Below, piece by piece: positions 27,908 to 38,969 of a stretch of 64,000 bases of DNA. The DNA comes from Vibrio mimicus (GTDB lineage Bacteria > Pseudomonadota > Gammaproteobacteria > Enterobacterales > Vibrionaceae): assembly GCF_019048845.1 (NCBI RefSeq), contig NZ_CP077425.1, positions 930,001 to 994,000 on the forward strand. The letters run 5' to 3'. Position 1 is the stretch's first letter. Each line of letters opens with the position of its first letter. The notes below the pieces were generated by a model. The model worked only from the letters and a program-made list of their open reading frames with translations. It was not told where the DNA came from and made no database searches. The translations under genes and the position numbers were made by a program.

Positions 27908-29818
27908 GTGGAACAACCATCCAAATTAGACCGCGTTCGCGCTGACTACAATGTGCATTACTGGAGCCAAGGTTTTTTTGGCATTGACGATCAAGGCGAA
28001 GTGTATGTATCGCCGAGAAAAGACAAAGCTCATCAAACGCAATTAAGCTCAATTGTTAAACAGCTCGAAGCGCGTGATTTAAATTTGCCTGTGCTTGTAC
28101 GCTTCCCGCAGATCCTGCATCAACGCGTGCACAACATTTGTGACGCTTTCAATCAGGCGATTGAAGAGTACGACTACCCGAATAAATACCTGCTGGTTTA
28201 TCCCATCAAAGTGAACCAACAAAGAGAGGTAGTAGACGAAATTCTGGCCAGTCAGGCCGAATTAGAACACAAACAACTCGGCTTGGAAGCGGGCAGTAAG
28301 CCTGAGCTTCTGGCGGTGTTGGCAATGGCTCAGCAAGCCAGTTCAGTGATTGTATGTAATGGTTACAAAGACAGAGAGTACATTCGTCTGGCACTGATCG
28401 GTGAAAAACTGGGTCACAAAGTCTTTATCGTTCTGGAAAAACTGTCAGAACTGGATCTGGTACTGAAAGAAGCGAAAAGTCTTGGCGTGAAACCACGTCT
28501 GGGTCTGCGTATTCGTCTGGCTTCTCAAGGTGCGGGTAAATGGCAATCGAGCGGCGGTGAAAAATCGAAGTTTGGTCTGGCTGCATCACAAGTACTCACC
28601 GTGATTAACCGCTTGAAAGCGGAAGATCAACTGGAAGCGCTGCAATTGGTGCATTTCCACCTAGGTTCACAAATGGCGAACATTCGCGACGTACGTAATG
28701 GTGTGAACGAAGCGGTACGTTTCTACTGTGAACTGCGTGAGCTGGGTGCACACATTGATTTCTTCGACGTCGGCGGCGGCTTGGCCGTGGATTACGATGG
28801 TACGCGTAGCCAGTCATCCAACTCTATGAACTACGGTCTGCACGAATACGCGCGTAACATCGTGAGCACAGTCAGTGATGTATGTAACCTGTACGGTCAA
28901 CCGCGTCCGGTGATCATTTCTGAATCCGGTCGTTCGATCACGGCGCACCACGCGGTGTTGATCACCAACGTAATCGGTACCGAAGCGTATTCACCAGAAG
29001 ATATTCCTGCACCGGATGCAGAATCTCCAATGCTGATTAAAAACATGTGGCGTGGATTTGAAGAAGTGCAGCACGGTACCGATGACCGCGCACTGATTGA
29101 AATTTACAACGACACGCAAAGCGATCTTTCTGAAGCGCACAGCCAGTTTGCAACCGGGGTACTGAACCTTGAGCACCGCGCATGGGCAGAGCAGTTGTCA
29201 CTGCGTATCTACCATGAACTGCGTCAGAAGATGAGCAACAAAAACCGCTTCCATCGCCCGATTCTGGATGAGCTGCAAGAGCGTTTGGCGGACAAGTTCT
29301 TCGTGAACTTCTCACTGTTCCAGTCACTGCCAGATGCTTGGGGTATCGACCAAGTATTCCCAGTGCTGCCGCTTTCTGGCTTGGAAGAGATGGAAGATCG
29401 CCGCGCAGTGATGCTCGACATCACTTGTGACTCAGACGGTGCGGTTGAACAGTACGTGGAAGGCCAAGGCATTGAAAGCACACTGCCTGTGCCAGCTTGG
29501 ACAAGCGACAAACCTTACCTGATGGGCTTTTTCCTCGTTGGTGCATACCAAGAAATCTTGGGTGATATGCATAACCTGTTTGGTGATACACACAGCGTAG
29601 TGGTAAACATTAACGATAATGGTGATTCTGAAATTGCCTTTATCAATGAAGGCGACACGGTTGAAGATATGATGCGCTACGTTCACATCGACGTAGATAA
29701 AATTCGCACCAACTATCGTCAACTCGTTTCTCAACGTGTTGCCAAAGAAGAACAAGAAACCGTATTGGCGGAACTTGAATTAGGCCTAAGCGGCTATACT
29801 TACTTAGAGGATTTCTAA
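27908..29818 (+). CDS. speA: Biosynthetic arginine decarboxylase
   Basis: 636 residues from the GTG at 27908, chosen because the family starts a few residues before the [15 protein letters not shown] motif; in-frame GTGs run upstream to 27833, so the start is not certain. The PLP-binding lysine lies in YPIKVNQ and the substrate/PLP region in [25 protein letters not shown] and [12 protein letters not shown]. The enzyme converts arginine to agmatine and needs PLP and Mg2+. The speB gene follows with its ATG one base after the speA stop, forming a two-step route to putrescine. Confidence 0.93.
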   Translation: MEQPSKLDRVRADYNVHYWSQGFFGIDDQGEVYVSPRKDKAHQTQLSSIVKQLEARDLNLPVLVRFPQILHQRVHNICDAFNQAIEEYDYPNKYLLVYPIKVNQQREVVDEILASQAELEHKQLGLEAGSKPELLAVLAMAQQASSVIVCNGYKDREYIRLALIGEKLGHKVFIVLEKLSELDLVLKEAKSLGVKPRLGLRIRLASQGAGKWQSSGGEKSKFGLAASQVLTVINRLKAEDQLEALQLVHFHLGSQMANIRDVRNGVNEAVRFYCELRELGAHIDFFDVGGGLAVDYDGTRSQSSNSMNYGLHEYARNIVSTVSDVCNLYGQPRPVIISESGRSITAHHAVLITNVIGTEAYSPEDIPAPDAESPMLIKNMWRGFEEVQHGTDDRALIEIYNDTQSDLSEAHSQFATGVLNLEHRAWAEQLSLRIYHELRQKMSNKNRFHRPILDELQERLADKFFVNFSLFQSLPDAWGIDQVFPVLPLSGLEEMEDRRAVMLDITCDSDGAVEQYVEGQGIESTLPVPAWTSDKPYLMGFFLVGAYQEILGDMHNLFGDTHSVVVNINDNGDSEIAFINEGDTVEDMMRYVHIDVDKIRTNYRQLVSQRVAKEEQETVLAELELGLSGYTYLEDF

Positions 29819-30748
29819 ATGAATGATTTGTTTACTAAAACTGATTATTCACTCTACTCAAACGCGATGACGTTTGTCCGTCGTCCTTATGTGCGTAATC
29901 CAGTAGATACTAACGCTGATGTCGTGGTACTTGGCGTGCCTTTGGATATGGCGACTTCAGGTCGTCCGGGTGCTCGTATGGGGCCAGACGCGATTCGTCG
30001 TGCTTCAGTGAACCTAGCATGGGAAGGTAAGAAGTTCCCTTGGGATTTCAACCTGTTCAAAAAGATCAACGTGGTTGATGCGGGCGATTTGGTTTTTGAT
30101 TGCGGTGATGCAGAAGATTTCACTTACCGTTTAGAAGCGGCGACCAACGAAATTCTGAAAAGTGGCAAAACTATGCTGGCACTGGGTGGTGATCACTTCA
30201 TCACTCTGCCAATCCTGCGTGCTTATGCTAAGCACTATGGTGAAATGGCGTTGATCCACTTTGATGCACACACTGACACTTACGCGAACGGCAGTGCGTA
30301 TGACCACGGCACCATGTTCTACCATGCGCCAAAAGAAGGTCTGATCTCGGCTAAGCACTCGGTGCAAGTGGGTATTCGTACGGAATACAAACAAGAAGGT
30401 CACGGCTTCAACGTGATTAACGCGATGCAAGCCAACGACATGTCTGTCGAAGAGATCGTGGCGCAAATTCGCCACATCGTAGGTGATAAGCCGGTTTACC
30501 TGACATTCGACATTGACTGTCTGGATCCAGCTTTCGCACCGGGTACGGGTACACCAGTGTGTGGTGGTTTAACGTCAGACAAAATCCTGAAAATCATCCG
30601 TGCACTGAAAGGCATCAACCTGATCGGTATGGATGTAGTGGAGGTGTCTCCTCCTTACGATCAAAGCGACCTGACTTCACTGGCAGGTGCAACGATTGCT
30701 CTGGAATTGCTTTACGTTTGGGCATCCAACAAGAAAGATGAAGAGTAA
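29819..30748 (+). CDS. speB: Agmatinase
   Basis: 309 residues. All Mn-ligand motifs of the ureohydrolase family are present: GGDH ([11 protein letters not shown]), DAHTDTY and [17 protein letters not shown]. It hydrolyses agmatine to putrescine and urea. The ATG directly follows the speA stop codon, with AGAGG in the end of speA. A terminator ends the operon. Confidence 0.95.
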   Translation: MNDLFTKTDYSLYSNAMTFVRRPYVRNPVDTNADVVVLGVPLDMATSGRPGARMGPDAIRRASVNLAWEGKKFPWDFNLFKKINVVDAGDLVFDCGDAEDFTYRLEAATNEILKSGKTMLALGGDHFITLPILRAYAKHYGEMALIHFDAHTDTYANGSAYDHGTMFYHAPKEGLISAKHSVQVGIRTEYKQEGHGFNVINAMQANDMSVEEIVAQIRHIVGDKPVYLTFDIDCLDPAFAPGTGTPVCGGLTSDKILKIIRALKGINLIGMDVVEVSPPYDQSDLTSLAGATIALELLYVWASNKKDEE

Positions 30749-30780
30749 CGCGCTTTTCGCTTACGCGAAGCATCAATAAG

Positions 30781-30808
30781 AAAAGCCTGACGAATGTCAG
30801 GCTTTTTT
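30781..30808 (+). terminator. Intrinsic terminator of speAB
   Basis: AAAAGCCTGAC-GAAT-GTCAGGCTTTT followed by TT; also usable in the other direction for the GGDEF gene, whose stop is 8 bases away. Confidence 0.9.
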
Positions 30809-30815
30809 GTATGCC

Positions 30816-32936
30816 CTATAGGTTAATCATCCAAGCAGGATCATTTTGAGCTAAAGGATAGACAACCAATTGCTTCTTGCCACTCGCTTTTGCTTGATAA
30901 AGTGCTTGATCAGCAAGGCTAAAGAAACTGTCCGTATTCATCTCTGCATTTGGAACAACACTAGCGGCGCCAATTGAAACGGAAAGATCCTGAAAACGCT
31001 GCGCTGTTTTGAGCTCAAACTCAGTAATAATTTGAGCTAACAAAGCCAAGTGCGACGGTGGTTCGCGATCCGACATAATCACGGCAAATTCATCGCCGCC
31101 TAAACGAGCAATTCGAACCGAAGGGTGATGAAAGGTTTCACGGAGTAGATTGGAAAAGAGTCTTAAAACTTCATCTCCAACTTGGTGTCCTAACTGGTCG
31201 TTAACTGCTTTAAAACCATCTAAATCCATAACGGCGAGGGTGATGGGCAGTTGCCCTTGGTGGGTTTGCCAACATTCTTGAATGAACTCCTCATAAGCAC
31301 GTCGGTTGTAGAGTTGCGTTAAGCTATCGGTACGAGCCGCTTGTGCCAATCTTTGATTGAGGCTTTGTAGCTCTTTGGTGCGTTCGGTTATGCGTTCTTC
31401 GAGGGTTTTATTCAGTTTTTCGAGTTTTTCTTGTCCGCGCAGCCTTGCCAACATTTCACCGAAATTACGAGTAAAAAGCTGTATGAGCTCATGTTGATGC
31501 TCTGAGAGTAGGCGTTGGCGTAGCAAATTATCGGCACAAATGAGTGCAATCAGCTGATTATCAACCGATAAAGCAATGGCGGCATTCCAACCGTGGCCGA
31601 CGATTTTCCTATCATGCCACAAGGGGACATCGTTCAGGATCACCAAAGTATTCGGATTTGCATAGGCTTGGTCAAACAAAGGGGTTTTTGGATAAGGCAT
31701 GGAGAAATAGCTTTCTTCACGGATCACGCCATCGGTATCCACCCCATAAGTTCCTAGCAGTAGATCTGGGTCTGTGTCACAGGGCAAAAAGATCCCAATT
31801 CGATCAATATCGAGTTGGGATACTGATATTTCGACTGCTTGCCGACAAATTTCTAACGAATTTCTGGCTTGAGACATAAGCTGAAGTGCTTGGCTGATCA
31901 TGCGCACCCGATTGTTATGTCGGATCTCAACCAAAATTCGAGAAACGGTTTTGGCAAAGACTTCCAAAGCCTCTTGAATATTGTTATCAAAAGGTTTTTG
32001 AGTGAGCAAATTATCCATGGCTATCCAGCCAAGGGGTTCGAGTGACTCATTGCGCAGAACCACCATGGCGTTCCAACCATGGCCAATCGGCTGTTGCAAA
32101 TGGTACAAAGTAATATCCGTGACTAAGTGAAACCAAATGTTGGGATTGCTGAGCACTGATAAAAAACGAGGATCAAGCTGGGTGTAAGGGTAGTAATCAT
32201 TCGATTCATCACGATAGCAACCCTGATCATCCGTACCAAAAATGCCATGATAACGGCTCGCTTTATGCTCAATTAAGAATGTGCCAACTCGATCGATGCC
32301 GAGTTCTTCGCGCAAAAGTTTGACACTTTCTTTTAGCAGATCAAATTCCGTTCGCGTTGCGGTTAGTGCAGCAACCCCTAAGGCAACCTTACTCATCGCT
32401 TGATGGCGGCGCGTCTGTGTCTGTAGCTTGTTTAGGATCAATCCATACTGATGATCAACAGCACGGCGCTTCTCGGCCGCCAGAAGTTTAATGGATTGAG
32501 TTAACCAAAATTGTTGTAAAACGGTGGCTAACATATGCCATTCATCTGAGTAGGTTTGGAAATGTTGGCTATTACCTAGCAACAAAATCAGAACCTTAGA
32601 GTGTTCTTCTTCAAATGATAGGCGACACGCTAAAGCAAATTGGTCACTTACCAGTAAGTGGTTAGGAATAGCAACAAATCCCGAGTCTCGTCTCAGTGTT
32701 GAGAGCCATTGCCACCATGTTCGGTCAAGTTTGTCGTGAAAATCATGCTCATTGAGGCAAGCTCCCTCATGGTGCACACACAGTGCCATTTCAGCTGGGT
32801 GGCAAAACTGTATACCCTCGATCGGTAAGATGGTACTCAAATGCTGACACAAGAGTTGTGAGAGGTCGTATTGGCTGATCCCTATGTGTTCTAGTTGAAG
32901 TAGTGAGGCCGCAGCTTGGGCCAGATTCTTGGGCAT
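30816..32936 (-). CDS. GAF-GAF-GGDEF protein, probable diguanylate cyclase
   Basis: 706 residues. The middle has two similar repeats that look like GAF domains, each with the pattern LDIDR/LGIDRVGTFL...GTDG...RDESYY and 'GHGWNA'. A coiled coil (about 500-530, LEERITERTKELQSLNQRLAQAA) leads to the C-terminal GGDEF domain (TDSLTQLYNRRAYEEF, DLDGFKAVNDQLGHQVGDEVL and intact GGDEF in RIARLGGDEFAVIM). No RxxD inhibitory site is visible at the expected position. It should make c-di-GMP in response to a small ligand or redox signal sensed by the GAF repeats. No membrane segment is apparent. Confidence 0.88.
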   Translation of the reverse strand: MPKNLAQAAASLLQLEHIGISQYDLSQLLCQHLSTILPIEGIQFCHPAEMALCVHHEGACLNEHDFHDKLDRTWWQWLSTLRRDSGFVAIPNHLLVSDQFALACRLSFEEEHSKVLILLLGNSQHFQTYSDEWHMLATVLQQFWLTQSIKLLAAEKRRAVDHQYGLILNKLQTQTRRHQAMSKVALGVAALTATRTEFDLLKESVKLLREELGIDRVGTFLIEHKASRYHGIFGTDDQGCYRDESNDYYPYTQLDPRFLSVLSNPNIWFHLVTDITLYHLQQPIGHGWNAMVVLRNESLEPLGWIAMDNLLTQKPFDNNIQEALEVFAKTVSRILVEIRHNNRVRMISQALQLMSQARNSLEICRQAVEISVSQLDIDRIGIFLPCDTDPDLLLGTYGVDTDGVIREESYFSMPYPKTPLFDQAYANPNTLVILNDVPLWHDRKIVGHGWNAAIALSVDNQLIALICADNLLRQRLLSEHQHELIQLFTRNFGEMLARLRGQEKLEKLNKTLEERITERTKELQSLNQRLAQAARTDSLTQLYNRRAYEEFIQECWQTHQGQLPITLAVMDLDGFKAVNDQLGHQVGDEVLRLFSNLLRETFHHPSVRIARLGGDEFAVIMSDREPPSHLALLAQIITEFELKTAQRFQDLSVSIGAASVVPNAEMNTDSFFSLADQALYQAKASGKKQLVVYPLAQNDPAWMINL

Positions 32937-33474
32937 CTCAGTAAGTGACCTATTAATAGCAATGAGCGCAGAGAAAAAAGAACTCGTACATAAGTTAAAG
33001 GTAGCCTAGTTACTCATACATGAAACCGATTTAACACACTTAAGCTGCACACAACTACCACAGAGCTAGGTTGTACAAGTAGTTTATTCTAGAAAGTAAG
33101 TGTAAAAAATGTGACTCGACTCATTAATAAGCCTGAATGCTATTGATGCCTTACGGAATAATTCTCAGGCAAGAAGTCATGCATCTTTTGGTTGATTTAT
33201 TTTTATTCGGTTAGGCATTTAGAGCTAGAAGTGAATTTGACTGAAAAATGAATGGATTGCCGAACAGATGCTGACTGATTAGCGGCATACCTTGTCTCAG
33301 CGAATTTTGACATTTTTGTGATAGCACTTGCATATCTCCAATCTATGCACCAGTTTTTAAAGGTTGGCTAGGTGGCTCTTCGTGTTATCCATTTTTATTC
33401 TAAGTCTAAAACACGACTCCACCTGAAGAGGAACCGCGATTCGCGATTGAATGCTTGAAAAGGCAGGGGGAGTT
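32937..33474. other. 538-bp divergent intergenic region (GAF-GGDEF gene / chemoreceptor gene)
   Basis: No supported ORF. It must contain the promoters of both genes. I could not find a convincing sigma-28 motif in front of the chemoreceptor gene. Confidence 0.5.
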
Positions 33475-35385
33475 ATGACTCTAGGATTTAAAGCAAGAAT
33501 CTACACCAGCGTAGTGATATTGGTAACGCTATCGCTGGTTATTCTGGGTACGATAAATATGTTATCTCTCAAACGAGAGATGATTGATTCGTTAACCAAC
33601 GAAACACAAAACAAGCTTAACTACCACGTCTCTGAATTAGAGTTTTGGGTTAAAAGCCGATATGAGGCTGTATCTCGTGGTGCAAAACTGTTTAACCCTG
33701 AACTTTCAGATGCCGATAATCTTAATCAAGTACGTTTATTAGGCGAAGCTGCACAAATAACGAATGTGATCGTAGCGTATGAAGATGGTCGTTCCTACAT
33801 GTCTTTGGATAAGGATGGAGGCATTACTACAGGGCGGTTTACATTTACGGAGCGGGATTGGTATCAACAGGCTAAAAACCGCCAAACCCCATTCTTAACG
33901 GAAATCTACCAAGACCAAGTGACTGGCAAAAAAGTGATCAGTGCGGTCAGCCCATTAGTGGTCCAAGGGCAGTTTGTCGGCGCTTTGTTGGGTGATTTTC
34001 AACTCGATGACATCATCAGTCAGGTGAGTAATATGCGTTTTGCTGGTGGCGCAGCAACACTGACGGATAAACATGCCGTATTTTTTGCGAGCGATGATCC
34101 CACGGATATTGGACGAACACCTTCTCAAGTGAGCCCCTCATTTCGTGAGATGGAAGAAGGCTTTCATCGCCAAGAGAGCGGCCATCTCTCCTTTCCTTAC
34201 TTGGGAATTGAGTTTGATGGTTACTATAAGCGCGTCAACTTGACCGATGACATGTATTGGACCCTGATGGTGTTTGTGGATAAAGCCACAGCGCTAGCCG
34301 ATGTGGATATTGCCGTGAGAGACGCATTTACCACAGGCCTTGTATTAATTGCGATCAGTATTGGGGCGATCATTTTAATCATCAACCAAATCTACAAGCC
34401 TTTGTTACGTTTGAAAGCAGCCGTACTCGACTTAGCACAAGGAAGTGGCGACTTAACCCGACGACTTGAGGTTAATGGAAATGATGATTTGGCACAAATC
34501 GGTGCTGGGTTTAACCGTTTCTCTGGCAATTTACAAGATATGATGCTGCAAATTTCCGATGCAACTCAGGTGATTTCAAGCAGTATCGAGCAGCTAAGCC
34601 ATACCGCAAAAGAGAATGAACAAATGTTGATGACGCACTCATCAGAAACGGATCAGGTGGTTACCGCGATCACTCAGATGAGTGAAAGTGCGCGTACGGT
34701 AGCGGAAAGTGTGACTCAATCGAACCAGATCACCGAAGGAGCAAGTAAAGAAGCTCAGCAATCTTTAGTCATCGTCAACAATGCGGTATCTACAGTCACT
34801 TCCTTGGTCAATGACGTTGAAAAAATGTCAGAAAGCATCACTAGCATGAACCGAGATGCCAACAAAATCAGTGAGGTGTTGAGTGTGATTGGTGCGATTT
34901 CAGAACAAACTAATCTTCTTGCTTTGAATGCGGCGATTGAAGCGGCAAGAGCAGGGGAGCAAGGGCGTGGTTTTGCTGTGGTCGCTGATGAAGTACGAGC
35001 TTTGGCCGCAAGAACGCAAAACAGCACCACAGAAATCTCTGATATGTTGAGTAAATTGCTTGAGGGAACCGATGGCGTAGTGGTGGCTATGGGGCGTACC
35101 AAACAGCAATGTCAAACCACAGCAGACAAAACCTCAGAAGTGTCAGGCAGCTTGAATATGATGAGCGCATCAGTGCGTGATATTGATGATCTCAGCACTC
35201 AAATTGCGGCAGCTACCGAACAACAAAGCACCGTGGCAGCAGAATTGAGCCGTAACATGTTGTCAATTCGAGAGATTGTGGAGTCACTGGTGGTTAGCGG
35301 TCGTCAAACGGTCGGCGCAACGGAATCACTTTCGATGTCCAACAATGAATTAGAGCGGCTAGTTGGCAAGTTTAAACTGCGTTAA
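33475..35385 (+). CDS. Methyl-accepting chemotaxis protein with dCache sensor
   Basis: 636 residues from the ATG at 33475, which has GGGGGAG upstream. Layout: N-terminal membrane helix ([24 protein letters not shown]), periplasmic dCache_1-type sensor (about 35-285; [21 protein letters not shown]), second helix (about 295-315), HAMP, and a long cytoplasmic signalling hairpin. The hairpin's invariant tip is [32 protein letters not shown]. It senses an extracellular ligand, commonly an amino acid for dCache receptors, and controls CheA. The actual ligand is unknown. The next gene, a decarboxylase, begins 15 bases after the stop, so they may be co-transcribed. Confidence 0.92.
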   Translation: MTLGFKARIYTSVVILVTLSLVILGTINMLSLKREMIDSLTNETQNKLNYHVSELEFWVKSRYEAVSRGAKLFNPELSDADNLNQVRLLGEAAQITNVIVAYEDGRSYMSLDKDGGITTGRFTFTERDWYQQAKNRQTPFLTEIYQDQVTGKKVISAVSPLVVQGQFVGALLGDFQLDDIISQVSNMRFAGGAATLTDKHAVFFASDDPTDIGRTPSQVSPSFREMEEGFHRQESGHLSFPYLGIEFDGYYKRVNLTDDMYWTLMVFVDKATALADVDIAVRDAFTTGLVLIAISIGAIILIINQIYKPLLRLKAAVLDLAQGSGDLTRRLEVNGNDDLAQIGAGFNRFSGNLQDMMLQISDATQVISSSIEQLSHTAKENEQMLMTHSSETDQVVTAITQMSESARTVAESVTQSNQITEGASKEAQQSLVIVNNAVSTVTSLVNDVEKMSESITSMNRDANKISEVLSVIGAISEQTNLLALNAAIEAARAGEQGRGFAVVADEVRALAARTQNSTTEISDMLSKLLEGTDGVVVAMGRTKQQCQTTADKTSEVSGSLNMMSASVRDIDDLSTQIAAATEQQSTVAAELSRNMLSIREIVESLVVSGRQTVGATESLSMSNNELERLVGKFKLR

Positions 35386-35399
35386 TTAGGGTGTTTATC

Positions 35400-37073
35400 A
35401 TGAGCCATGCATTATCTGCTCGCGGATTGTCCTTACAGGACAATCCGCTTCATTCCTGCTTCGAACAGCATTACAACGCCGTGAAAGCCAAGTTTTTCAC
35501 TCGTGATCCAGATCTTTGGCCGTTGTATCGCTCATTAGAAATTCAACCGCTGTTGCAATCACGTCGGGCACCATCGGCTTATGATCATCATTTGTTCAAA
35601 CAACTGACCACGAGGGATGACATCCCCCGTTTTTCACGTTGTCAGAACCAACCATTTGATGAATTGGCACTGTATGCGGCGCAGCATTCGAAAAACTGGG
35701 ATGATCCGCGCGCAGTGGAAAATGTGATCTCCACACCCTGTGATCCAGCGATTCACGGCGCGTTGTTGGCAATGATTGCCAACCCCAACCTGGTGTATGC
35801 GGAATACGCTGGCGTTGCCGCAGAGCTAGAGAAGCTTGTAGTTCGTCAGATGGCTTCGCTGGTGGGATATTCAACTGAGCAAGCAACGGGGATTTTTACG
35901 CAAGGAGGAACTTTCTGCAACTTATATGGCTACCTTCTCGGTTTGCGTAAAGCCATACCCGAATCGATTTCCCAAGGCTTCGGTACACGCTCGTTTAAAA
36001 TGTTGAACTCGGAGGCTGGTCACTATTCGAATATGACTAACTTGGCTCTATTGGGGGTGAATGTGCAGTCACAAGTTATTCGTGTGCGAGTGGCTGACAA
36101 CAATGAGATTGACCTGATCGATCTACATCGCCAGCTCAGTCAGTGCTTTGAACAGCAGCAACTGGTGCCCACGATTATGCTGACATTCGGTACTACAGAC
36201 ACTTTTGCTTTGGATGATGTCAAAGCGGTTTACGATATTCGAGAATCGCTTTGTCATCAGTACGGCATCGCTCGTAAGCCCCACATTCATGTTGATGCTG
36301 CAGTAGGGTGGAGCATATTGTTCTTTTCTAGCTACGATCTGCAAGCCAACCCGTTAGCGATCAATTCTGCCACTCTGGCAGCGATAGCGGAGTGGTTACC
36401 TAAAATTCGAGCGTTGCAGTGGGCGGATTCGTTCACTGTTGATTTTCAAAAGTGGGGCTATGTTCCCTATACCTCAAGTTTGGTAATGATAAAGAACAGC
36501 CATGATTTACAAGTGCTTAAATCGGATCCGAGCTACTACTCTTATTTTGAAACTGCGCGACAGCAAGAAACACATTTGCAAGCTACGATTGAATGCTCTC
36601 GCAGTGCCGTAGGTGTATTCTCCGCGTATTCCGCTTTGCAGATGATGGGGGTTGAAGGGTATCAAATTCTCTTGGCACACTGCTTACAAAACGCCAATTA
36701 CTTACGTGCACAATTGGCCACTTTGCCGCATTGCAAATTGATTGCCGAGCATAATCGCGGCCCAAGTGTAGCTTTTCGGCTTTACCCGAACAGTGTGAAA
36801 TCGGCACGCGATGCTTTTGCGTTAGAGATGGATCTAAGCCAGCACCCTGACTATATCGAAAAACTTGTCACTCACACCTTGTACCATCGTAGCCATTTTT
36901 TAGGGCGCAAGGGTCAAACACTGAACAGTAGCTGGGTTGAATCCTTGAGCCGTACCCACTATGACCGAAATGGGCAGTGCTTACATTTGCCGGGTGAAAA
37001 AGTGGTGTTGATGAATCCACATACGACACGCAGCCATCTTGACGCATTTATTGGCGAAATAAGCCGCACTTAG
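35400..37073 (+). CDS. PLP-dependent group II decarboxylase
   Basis: 557 residues from the ATG at 35400. The fold-type I decarboxylase pattern is clear: TQGGTFCNLYGYLLGLR (substrate/PLP contacts), DAAVGWSILFFSS and the lysine motif VDFQKWGYVPYTSSLV in which Lys forms the PLP aldimine. Group II covers glutamate, aspartate, 2,4-diaminobutyrate and aromatic amino-acid decarboxylases. The lysine context (DFQKWG rather than DPHKW) resembles atypical glutamate/aspartate or tyrosine-type enzymes, so no substrate is assigned. Its position after a chemoreceptor gene may mean that both deal with the same amino acid. Confidence 0.85.
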   Translation: MSHALSARGLSLQDNPLHSCFEQHYNAVKAKFFTRDPDLWPLYRSLEIQPLLQSRRAPSAYDHHLFKQLTTRDDIPRFSRCQNQPFDELALYAAQHSKNWDDPRAVENVISTPCDPAIHGALLAMIANPNLVYAEYAGVAAELEKLVVRQMASLVGYSTEQATGIFTQGGTFCNLYGYLLGLRKAIPESISQGFGTRSFKMLNSEAGHYSNMTNLALLGVNVQSQVIRVRVADNNEIDLIDLHRQLSQCFEQQQLVPTIMLTFGTTDTFALDDVKAVYDIRESLCHQYGIARKPHIHVDAAVGWSILFFSSYDLQANPLAINSATLAAIAEWLPKIRALQWADSFTVDFQKWGYVPYTSSLVMIKNSHDLQVLKSDPSYYSYFETARQQETHLQATIECSRSAVGVFSAYSALQMMGVEGYQILLAHCLQNANYLRAQLATLPHCKLIAEHNRGPSVAFRLYPNSVKSARDAFALEMDLSQHPDYIEKLVTHTLYHRSHFLGRKGQTLNSSWVESLSRTHYDRNGQCLHLPGEKVVLMNPHTTRSHLDAFIGEISRT

Positions 37074-37194
37074 GTGATGAAGCATGTAACACAATGTAAG
37101 CCTGAAGTGACAACTGTAAGAGTTGGTAAAGAGACGCTGTGCTAAATTTTGGGTTGGTTATACTGCTTGCTTAGCATTTATAGGGGGATACGTT

Positions 37195-38364
37195 ATGACC
37201 AACACCAAGTTTCTCGTTAAATTTTCAATGGCTTGTATGGCATTTGTGCCAACGTTGGGTTTTTCCGCACTGAGCGTTATTCCGGAGCCACCACAATTGG
37301 CGGCCAATGGGTATGTATTAATCGATTTTCACACCGGTAAAGTTTTGGTCGAACACAATGCTCATCAAAAATTGAACCCTGCCAGCTTAACCAAATTAAT
37401 GACCTCGTATGTTGCTGGGCAAGAGATGAAGCGTGGCAATATCCATGCGCAAGACCAAGTGCGGATCAGCAACAATGCATGGGCTAAGAAATTCCCTGAC
37501 TCATCGAAAATGTTTATTGAAGTCGGCAGTTACGTCAATTTGATGGATCTCTATCGCGGCCTGATTGTGCAATCAGGGAATGATGCGAGTGTCGCGATTG
37601 CCGAGCATGTGGCGGGGTCGGAAAGCGCTTTTGTTAGCTTAATGAACTCGTGGGCACAGCAATTGGGCATGAATAATAGCTCGTTCGCCAACCCACATGG
37701 GCTAGATAACCCGAATTTGTACAGCACACCTTATGATATAGCGCTATTAGGGCAAGCCATTATCCGAGATTTACCGGAAATTTACCCTCTGTACAGTGAG
37801 CTTTCATTCACTTACAACGGCATTACTCAGCATAACCGTAATGGCTTATTGCGTGATCGCAGTATGAATGTGGATGGAATGAAAACGGGCTACACCAGTG
37901 GAGCTGGCTACAGTTTGGCAAGCTCTGCTACGAGCGGTGACATGCGTTTAATTTCAGTGGTAATGGGTTCTAAAAGCACCAAAATTCGTGAAGCTGAAAG
38001 TAAACAACTCCTTAGCTATGGTTTTCGATTCTTTGAAACCGTCAGCCCACACCAAAAAGAGACGGTGATCCAACATCAGCGGATTTGGTATGGCGATAAA
38101 AATGAGGTGGCTTTGGGTAGTGCTGATACGATCTATCTCACTTTACCACGCAGTGATGTTAAGAAGCTCAATGCTGTGATTCAGCTTGATAAAACCTTGG
38201 AAGCGCCTATTGCTAAGGGGGATCCAGTCGGTGCGATCTTGTATTACATCGATGAAGAAAAAGTGGGCGAAGCGAAACTAGTCGCCCAAGAATCGGTAGA
38301 ACAAGGTGGCTTTTTCAAACGGCTGCTCGATTGGTTCAAGCTGTTATTCTCGGGTTGGTTTTAA
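37195..38364 (+). CDS. D-alanyl-D-alanine carboxypeptidase, PBP5/6 family
   Basis: 389 residues from the ATG at 37195, with AGGGGGA upstream. A signal peptide (MTNTKFLVKFSMACMAFVPTLGFSA) is followed by the serine peptidase domain with SxxK (NPASLTKLM), SGN (QSGNDASV) and KTG (GMKTGYTSGAG) motifs. A C-terminal beta domain follows, ending in an amphipathic membrane anchor (FFKRLLDWFKLLFSGWF). These enzymes trim the terminal D-Ala of peptidoglycan stem peptides in the periplasm. Symbol dacA or dacC cannot be decided. Confidence 0.92.
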   Translation: MTNTKFLVKFSMACMAFVPTLGFSALSVIPEPPQLAANGYVLIDFHTGKVLVEHNAHQKLNPASLTKLMTSYVAGQEMKRGNIHAQDQVRISNNAWAKKFPDSSKMFIEVGSYVNLMDLYRGLIVQSGNDASVAIAEHVAGSESAFVSLMNSWAQQLGMNNSSFANPHGLDNPNLYSTPYDIALLGQAIIRDLPEIYPLYSELSFTYNGITQHNRNGLLRDRSMNVDGMKTGYTSGAGYSLASSATSGDMRLISVVMGSKSTKIREAESKQLLSYGFRFFETVSPHQKETVIQHQRIWYGDKNEVALGSADTIYLTLPRSDVKKLNAVIQLDKTLEAPIAKGDPVGAILYYIDEEKVGEAKLVAQESVEQGGFFKRLLDWFKLLFSGWF

Positions 38365-38395
38365 CTCCAACCTCACTTTTATCGATAAAAGGCTC

Positions 38396-38429
38396 ACCAC
38401 AAATTGAGATATTGATCTCAGTTTGTGGT
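38396..38429 (+). terminator. Hairpin after the carboxypeptidase gene
   Basis: ACCACAAATTGAGAT / ATCTCAGTTTGTGGT, a 15-bp near-perfect stem; only a short T-rich tail (TTGTTG). Confidence 0.65.
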
Positions 38430-38535
38430 TTGTTGATCAACCCGTATCGCAAACTCACATCAGATTGACACGCAGCCTAAAAAATTCTGGCATGGTATCG
38501 GCCATTCACAATACTGGGTGAGGAGGAAGGCTGAA

Positions 38536-38883
38536 ATGGAACTAAACCAAGAAGACCGTAAGGCATTGTATGATGTCTGGATGACGAAAAAAGCCAAAAT
38601 GCATATGACTCAGATGGAGATGACTAAGCGTCTTGGTGTCAGTCAGGTCGAATTCTCTGATCTACTCAGAGGTGATGCACCACTCTCCATGTCTTTTGTT
38701 AGCCGTTTTTGCCAGCATCTGCATGTCGAACCGCATAATGTTTTACCGACACTGAAGCATAAAACTCGTTCAGGCGAAAAATTGGTGCATCTGCAAAATC
38801 GGATCACTGTGGATGGTGATATAAAGCGCGTTTATGTGGAAGGTAATCAGGTCATTATTGAATATACCCACCTGGCCAAATAA
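38536..38883 (+). CDS. Small XRE-type helix-turn-helix protein
   Basis: 115 residues from the ATG at 38536, which has GAGGAAGG upstream. The HTH is at about 20-60 (MTQMEMTKRLGVSQVEFSDLLRGDAPLSMSFVSRFCQHLHV); the C-terminal ~45 residues are beta-rich and may dimerise. It should bind DNA, but its targets are unknown. It is a single gene. Confidence 0.75.
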   Translation: MELNQEDRKALYDVWMTKKAKMHMTQMEMTKRLGVSQVEFSDLLRGDAPLSMSFVSRFCQHLHVEPHNVLPTLKHKTRSGEKLVHLQNRITVDGDIKRVYVEGNQVIIEYTHLAK

Positions 38884-38969
38884 GCTTGTTAAATCAGTTG
38901 GATGGCTATTCAGTGGATGAGCAGAGGCATTTTACTTTTGAGCAGAAGCCTCTGCTGATCATCAATAGT

